Shown here one piece after another: positions 5,946 through 7,547 of a stretch of 7,547 nt of DNA; position 1 is the first letter of the stretch, and each line of letters opens with the position of its first letter. The stretch comes from Acidobacteriaceae bacterium (lineage in GTDB: Bacteria > Acidobacteriota > Terriglobia > Terriglobales > Acidobacteriaceae). The stretch lies in contig JAUTWY010000159.1 of NCBI GenBank assembly GCA_030838305.1, positions 1-7,547 of the forward strand, given 5' to 3'. A model generated the notes under the pieces. It did no database searches, was not told the origin of the DNA, and worked only from the letters and a program-made list of their open reading frames with translations. The position numbers and the translations under genes are program-made.

Positions 5946-6184
5946 CGTTCAGCCTTCTTCATTTGTTCGTCGATGGTGGCAAAGAAGCGACTGAGGGCGG
6001 CGGCGGATGCGATTGCCCCTTTCAGCGCCTGGGGTTCACCAAAAGAAACAATATCCGCGACAGAATATTGCTGGCGAAGACGGTCGGCGGCACATTGCGC
6101 GCTCAGCAGTTCCACTTTTGCGGTGCGGAGGTCGGAGATCAGGCGTGCGATACCTGCCTGTCTGCCGGATTCATCGTTCAACAT
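5936..6184 (-). CDS. Small helical protein of unknown function
   Basis: The product is 82 residues, read right to left. ATG at 6184 has AGAGGG (complement of 6192-6197) seven bases upstream. An in-frame ATG at 6217 would add 11 residues but has a poorer ribosome site. The protein is predicted almost wholly helical: ARLISDLRTAKVELLSAQCAADRLRQQY, then a short VADIVSFGE break, then KGAIASAAALSRFFATIDEQMKKAE. No signal peptide, membrane segment or known motif is seen, so it should be cytosolic. Codon use is ordinary for the window and third positions are GC-rich, which favours this strand. The overlapping plus-strand frames are rich in Arg, Ser and Cys, as shadows usually are. It is divergent from the TetR gene across a 196-base gap carrying palindromes, so it is a possible target of that regulator. 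The function is not recognised. Confidence 0.65.
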   Translation of the reverse strand: MLNDESGRQAGIARLISDLRTAKVELLSAQCAADRLRQQYSVADIVSFGEPQALKGAIASAAALSRFFATIDEQMKKAERQT

Positions 6185-6277
6185 CCGCAATCCCTCTAGT
6201 CCGACTGTGTGCCGCATTGCGTCCGCAGCTTCAGATTCTAAAGGAAGAAGAGCCCTGAAGACGACGATCTGGCGGAG

Positions 6278-6308
6278 CGTACTTAGTACGTTGTGTTTAC
6301 AAATTGTA
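6278..6308. promoter_or_regulatory. Two palindromes upstream of the TetR gene, candidate operators
   Basis: CGTACTTAGTACG (6278-6290) has perfect 5-base arms around TTA. TACAAATTGTA (6298-6308) has perfect 5-base arms around one A and overlaps the -35 box of the probable tetR promoter. TetR-family proteins usually bind such symmetric sites and repress their own and divergent genes. Autoregulation is inferred from position only. Confidence 0.45.
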
Positions 6309-6324
6309 CGGCGTTAGTTATACA
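6296..6324 (+). promoter_or_regulatory. Probable sigma-70-type promoter of the TetR gene
   Basis: TTTACA (6296-6301) and TATACA (6319-6324) are separated by the ideal 17 bases. Transcription would start near 6331, leaving a leader of about 50 bases before the GTG at 6381. The -35 box lies within the TACAAATTGTA palindrome. Confidence 0.55.
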
Positions 6325-6380
6325 TAGTCAAAGTTAAAGCGGTCGGGCCCAGGGATAAGTGAAAGTATGGAGGCGGGCCG

Positions 6381-7109
6381 GTGCCCAGAGCAGCAGATCC
6401 CCAACTTGAACAGCGCATATTGGATGCCGCGTGCCGGTTATGGTCGCGGGGCGGCGAAAAAGCGCTCACCATGCGAGGTGTCGCCAAGGCGGCCGGCACC
6501 ACAACTCCCACCATTTATGAGCGGTATCAGGACCGGGACCATATTCTTCGCGCTCTGCGCATCCAGACCCGGGTTGAACTTTTTGGGGCGCTGACTCGCA
6601 CACGGTCCCTCACCCTAGCCTGCCAACGCTATCTCGAATATGCGCTGGAGCATCCCCGCGCGTACGAAGTGCTCTTCGACGGATTTGCGCAGCCTCCGTC
6701 GCTACACGAACCGTGGCCTTCGTTCAATCTGTTGCGCTTGCGTCTGGCGGCCCGTCTGGGCGGCGGTCCCCGCAAACATACGCGCCTAATGCTTTCGCTG
6801 TGGTCCTTAATGCACGGTACGGCGATGCTGATGATTCGGGGAAACGTTTCCGGGCAGCTGCGGACGCAGATGATTCATGCTTGTCTGGATGCCCTTGAAG
6901 CGATCGTTGCACAGGCAACGCGCTCCAAGGGCAAGGCACATTCCGGTCCCAAATGGCCGTCAGGCCTTATCCTGGGAGAAGCGGCTGACAGCAAAGTGAA
7001 CACAAAGGAAGCGCGTCCCGCGACGAAGACGCCGAAGCGGGGCAGCCGGTTAAAGCGAGGAGTTGTGGCGCAGCTCCGTGCACCAGCGCTGTCGAATCAT
7101 TCCGACTAG
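6381..7109 (+). CDS. TetR/AcrR-family transcriptional regulator
   Basis: This DNA-binding dimeric regulator is 242 residues long, starting at GTG 6381 with GGAGG (6369-6373) seven bases upstream. The N-terminal TetR domain is clear: LEQRILDAACRLWSRGGEKALT (9-30), then the helix-turn-helix MRGVAKAAGTTTPTIYERYQDRDHILRAL (31-59). The C-terminal ligand and dimer domain carries LWSLMHGTAMLMIRG (140-154), the W..(M/L)HG signature of the WHG/TetR_C_33 type. The ligand is not predictable. The last 60 residues (about 182-242) form a Lys/Arg/Pro-rich, probably disordered tail that is longer than normal for the family and may add non-specific DNA contacts. No efflux pump or enzyme gene adjoins it. The visible candidate targets are itself and the small divergent gene. 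Its stop codon overlaps that of the convergent TPR gene. Confidence 0.94.
   Translation: MPRAADPQLEQRILDAACRLWSRGGEKALTMRGVAKAAGTTTPTIYERYQDRDHILRALRIQTRVELFGALTRTRSLTLACQRYLEYALEHPRAYEVLFDGFAQPPSLHEPWPSFNLLRLRLAARLGGGPRKHTRLMLSLWSLMHGTAMLMIRGNVSGQLRTQMIHACLDALEAIVAQATRSKGKAHSGPKWPSGLILGEAADSKVNTKEARPATKTPKRGSRLKRGVVAQLRAPALSNHSD
7106..7109. other. Interlocked stop codons of convergent genes (CTAG)
   Basis: The tetR stop is TAG at 7107-7109. The TPR gene's stop on the other strand is the complement of 7106-7108. The two genes therefore end within one CTAG with no gap, leaving no room for a terminator between them. Confidence 0.9.
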
Positions 7110-7547
7110 TGAAGAGGTTTCGGACCCGTTGTCTCTGCTTTCAGGCGATCAATGGCTTTTTCGGCGTCAGGCGCTTGTGGTCCGTGCGGAAGAATCTTTA
7201 GATAGCTCTCGTATTCGGCGCGGGCGTCGTCCAATATTCCGAGCTTTTCCAGGCATATCGCCAGCCGGATGGTTGCAATCGCATCGTTGTCTTTGTAGTG
7301 CAAAGCTTCGCGATAACGGGCCTCCGCGGCCCGGTAATTTTTCCGCTTGAAGTAGTAATCGCCTACCTCCACACTCTTTGCGGCCTTGTGCGGATCCCAG
7401 GTATGGAACTCGCCGACTCCGCTGCTGTCCAAGGCTGCCGCTTCTGCATCGGCCACCGCAGCAGAACTTTGCGGGTGCGCCTTGGCATCATCCGAGGGGG
7501 GACTTAAATCCACCTGGGTATCTTTGCTCGAACTCTCACCTGCGCTC
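7106..7547 (-). CDS. TPR-repeat protein, N-terminus beyond the window
   Basis: The frame is read right to left and ends with TAG at 7106-7108. It is open to the right edge (in-frame codons from 7546), so the true start lies outside. The GTG at 7513 has no ribosome site and falls inside a low-complexity stretch, so it is an unlikely start. About 146 residues are visible. A Ser/Asp/Ala-rich linker (SAGESSSKDTQVDLSPPSDD...) is of the kind that often follows a signal peptide or lipobox. WDPHKAAKSVEVGDYYFKRKNYRAAEARYREAL and DAIATIRLAICLEKLGILDDARAEYESYLKILP then form two tetratricopeptide repeats. The arrangement resembles BamD/YbgF-like envelope proteins of Acidobacteriota, but the diagnostic N-terminal part is missing. 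TPRs mediate protein-protein contacts; the partner is unknown. Confidence 0.85.
   Translation of the reverse strand, partial: SAGESSSKDTQVDLSPPSDDAKAHPQSSAAVADAEAAALDSSGVGEFHTWDPHKAAKSVEVGDYYFKRKNYRAAEARYREALHYKDNDAIATIRLAICLEKLGILDDARAEYESYLKILPHGPQAPDAEKAIDRLKAETTGPKPLH

Noticed and set aside
5894..6199. Plus-strand frame of 101 codons
   Set aside because: It is antisense to the small helical gene, has no ribosome site and shows no domain.
5829..6317. Plus-strand frame of 162 codons
   Set aside because: It is rich in Arg, Ser, Ala and Cys, starts inside the lipoprotein gene and has no ribosome site. The minus-strand 82-residue gene explains this DNA better.
1..7547. Defence system, CRISPR array, prophage, transposon or tRNA
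   Set aside because: No direct-repeat array, integrase or transposase motif, attachment-like repeat or tRNA cloverleaf was seen by eye. Base composition looks even across the window.

Overview
The window is a GC-rich stretch of bacterial chromosome with eight complete genes and one gene cut by the right edge. It most resembles an Acidobacteriota chromosome of the Terriglobales/Koribacter kind. This is inferred from remembered protein styles: a secreted protein with a TonB-C-like end, a secreted coiled-coil protein with a SLADYARRVR...VFDNDNLP segment, and a TPR protein with a WDPHKAAKSVEVGDYYFKRKNY stretch. No rRNA, tRNA, CRISPR array, transposase or phage gene was seen. Coding is dense, and no gene-free gap exceeds about 215 bases.

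Layout. (1) 56-1084 (+): a secreted protein with a PsbP/DUF1795-like middle and a TonB-C-like end, followed by a possible terminator. (2) 1202-1699 (+): a short family-2 glycosyltransferase-like protein whose metal-binding acidic motif is altered. (3) 1700-1913: a regulatory gap with a near-perfect 20-bp palindrome, a TATAAT box and a foldable leader. (4) 1914-4465 (+): a likely three-gene operon of prepilin peptidase pilD, a membrane PAS protein with a kinase-like dimerization helix that lacks the phospho-acceptor histidine and any ATPase domain, and a secreted coiled-coil protein; a strong hairpin at 4490-4514 closes it. (5) 4555-5067 (-): a DinB/DUF1569-like putative metal-binding protein, convergent with the operon. 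(6) 5153-5875 (+): a predicted lipoprotein of unknown function. (7) 5936-6184 (-): a small helical protein. (8) 6381-7109 (+): a TetR-family regulator, preceded by a good promoter that overlaps palindromes. (9) 7106-7547 (-): a TPR protein, partial at its N-terminus, whose stop codon interlocks with the tetR stop in one CTAG.

The best supported functional unit is the pilD operon. PilD cleaves and N-methylates type IV pilin or type II secretion pseudopilin precursors. The two downstream genes encode envelope proteins with no assignable enzyme activity, so they are candidates for accessory or sensory roles at the membrane. The other genes look like independent housekeeping or accessory units. 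I see no clear evidence of a new defence or mobile system. The most unusual points are the kinase-like protein without catalytic parts, the degenerate glycosyltransferase, and the two palindrome-bearing promoter regions, which share a 9-base word.
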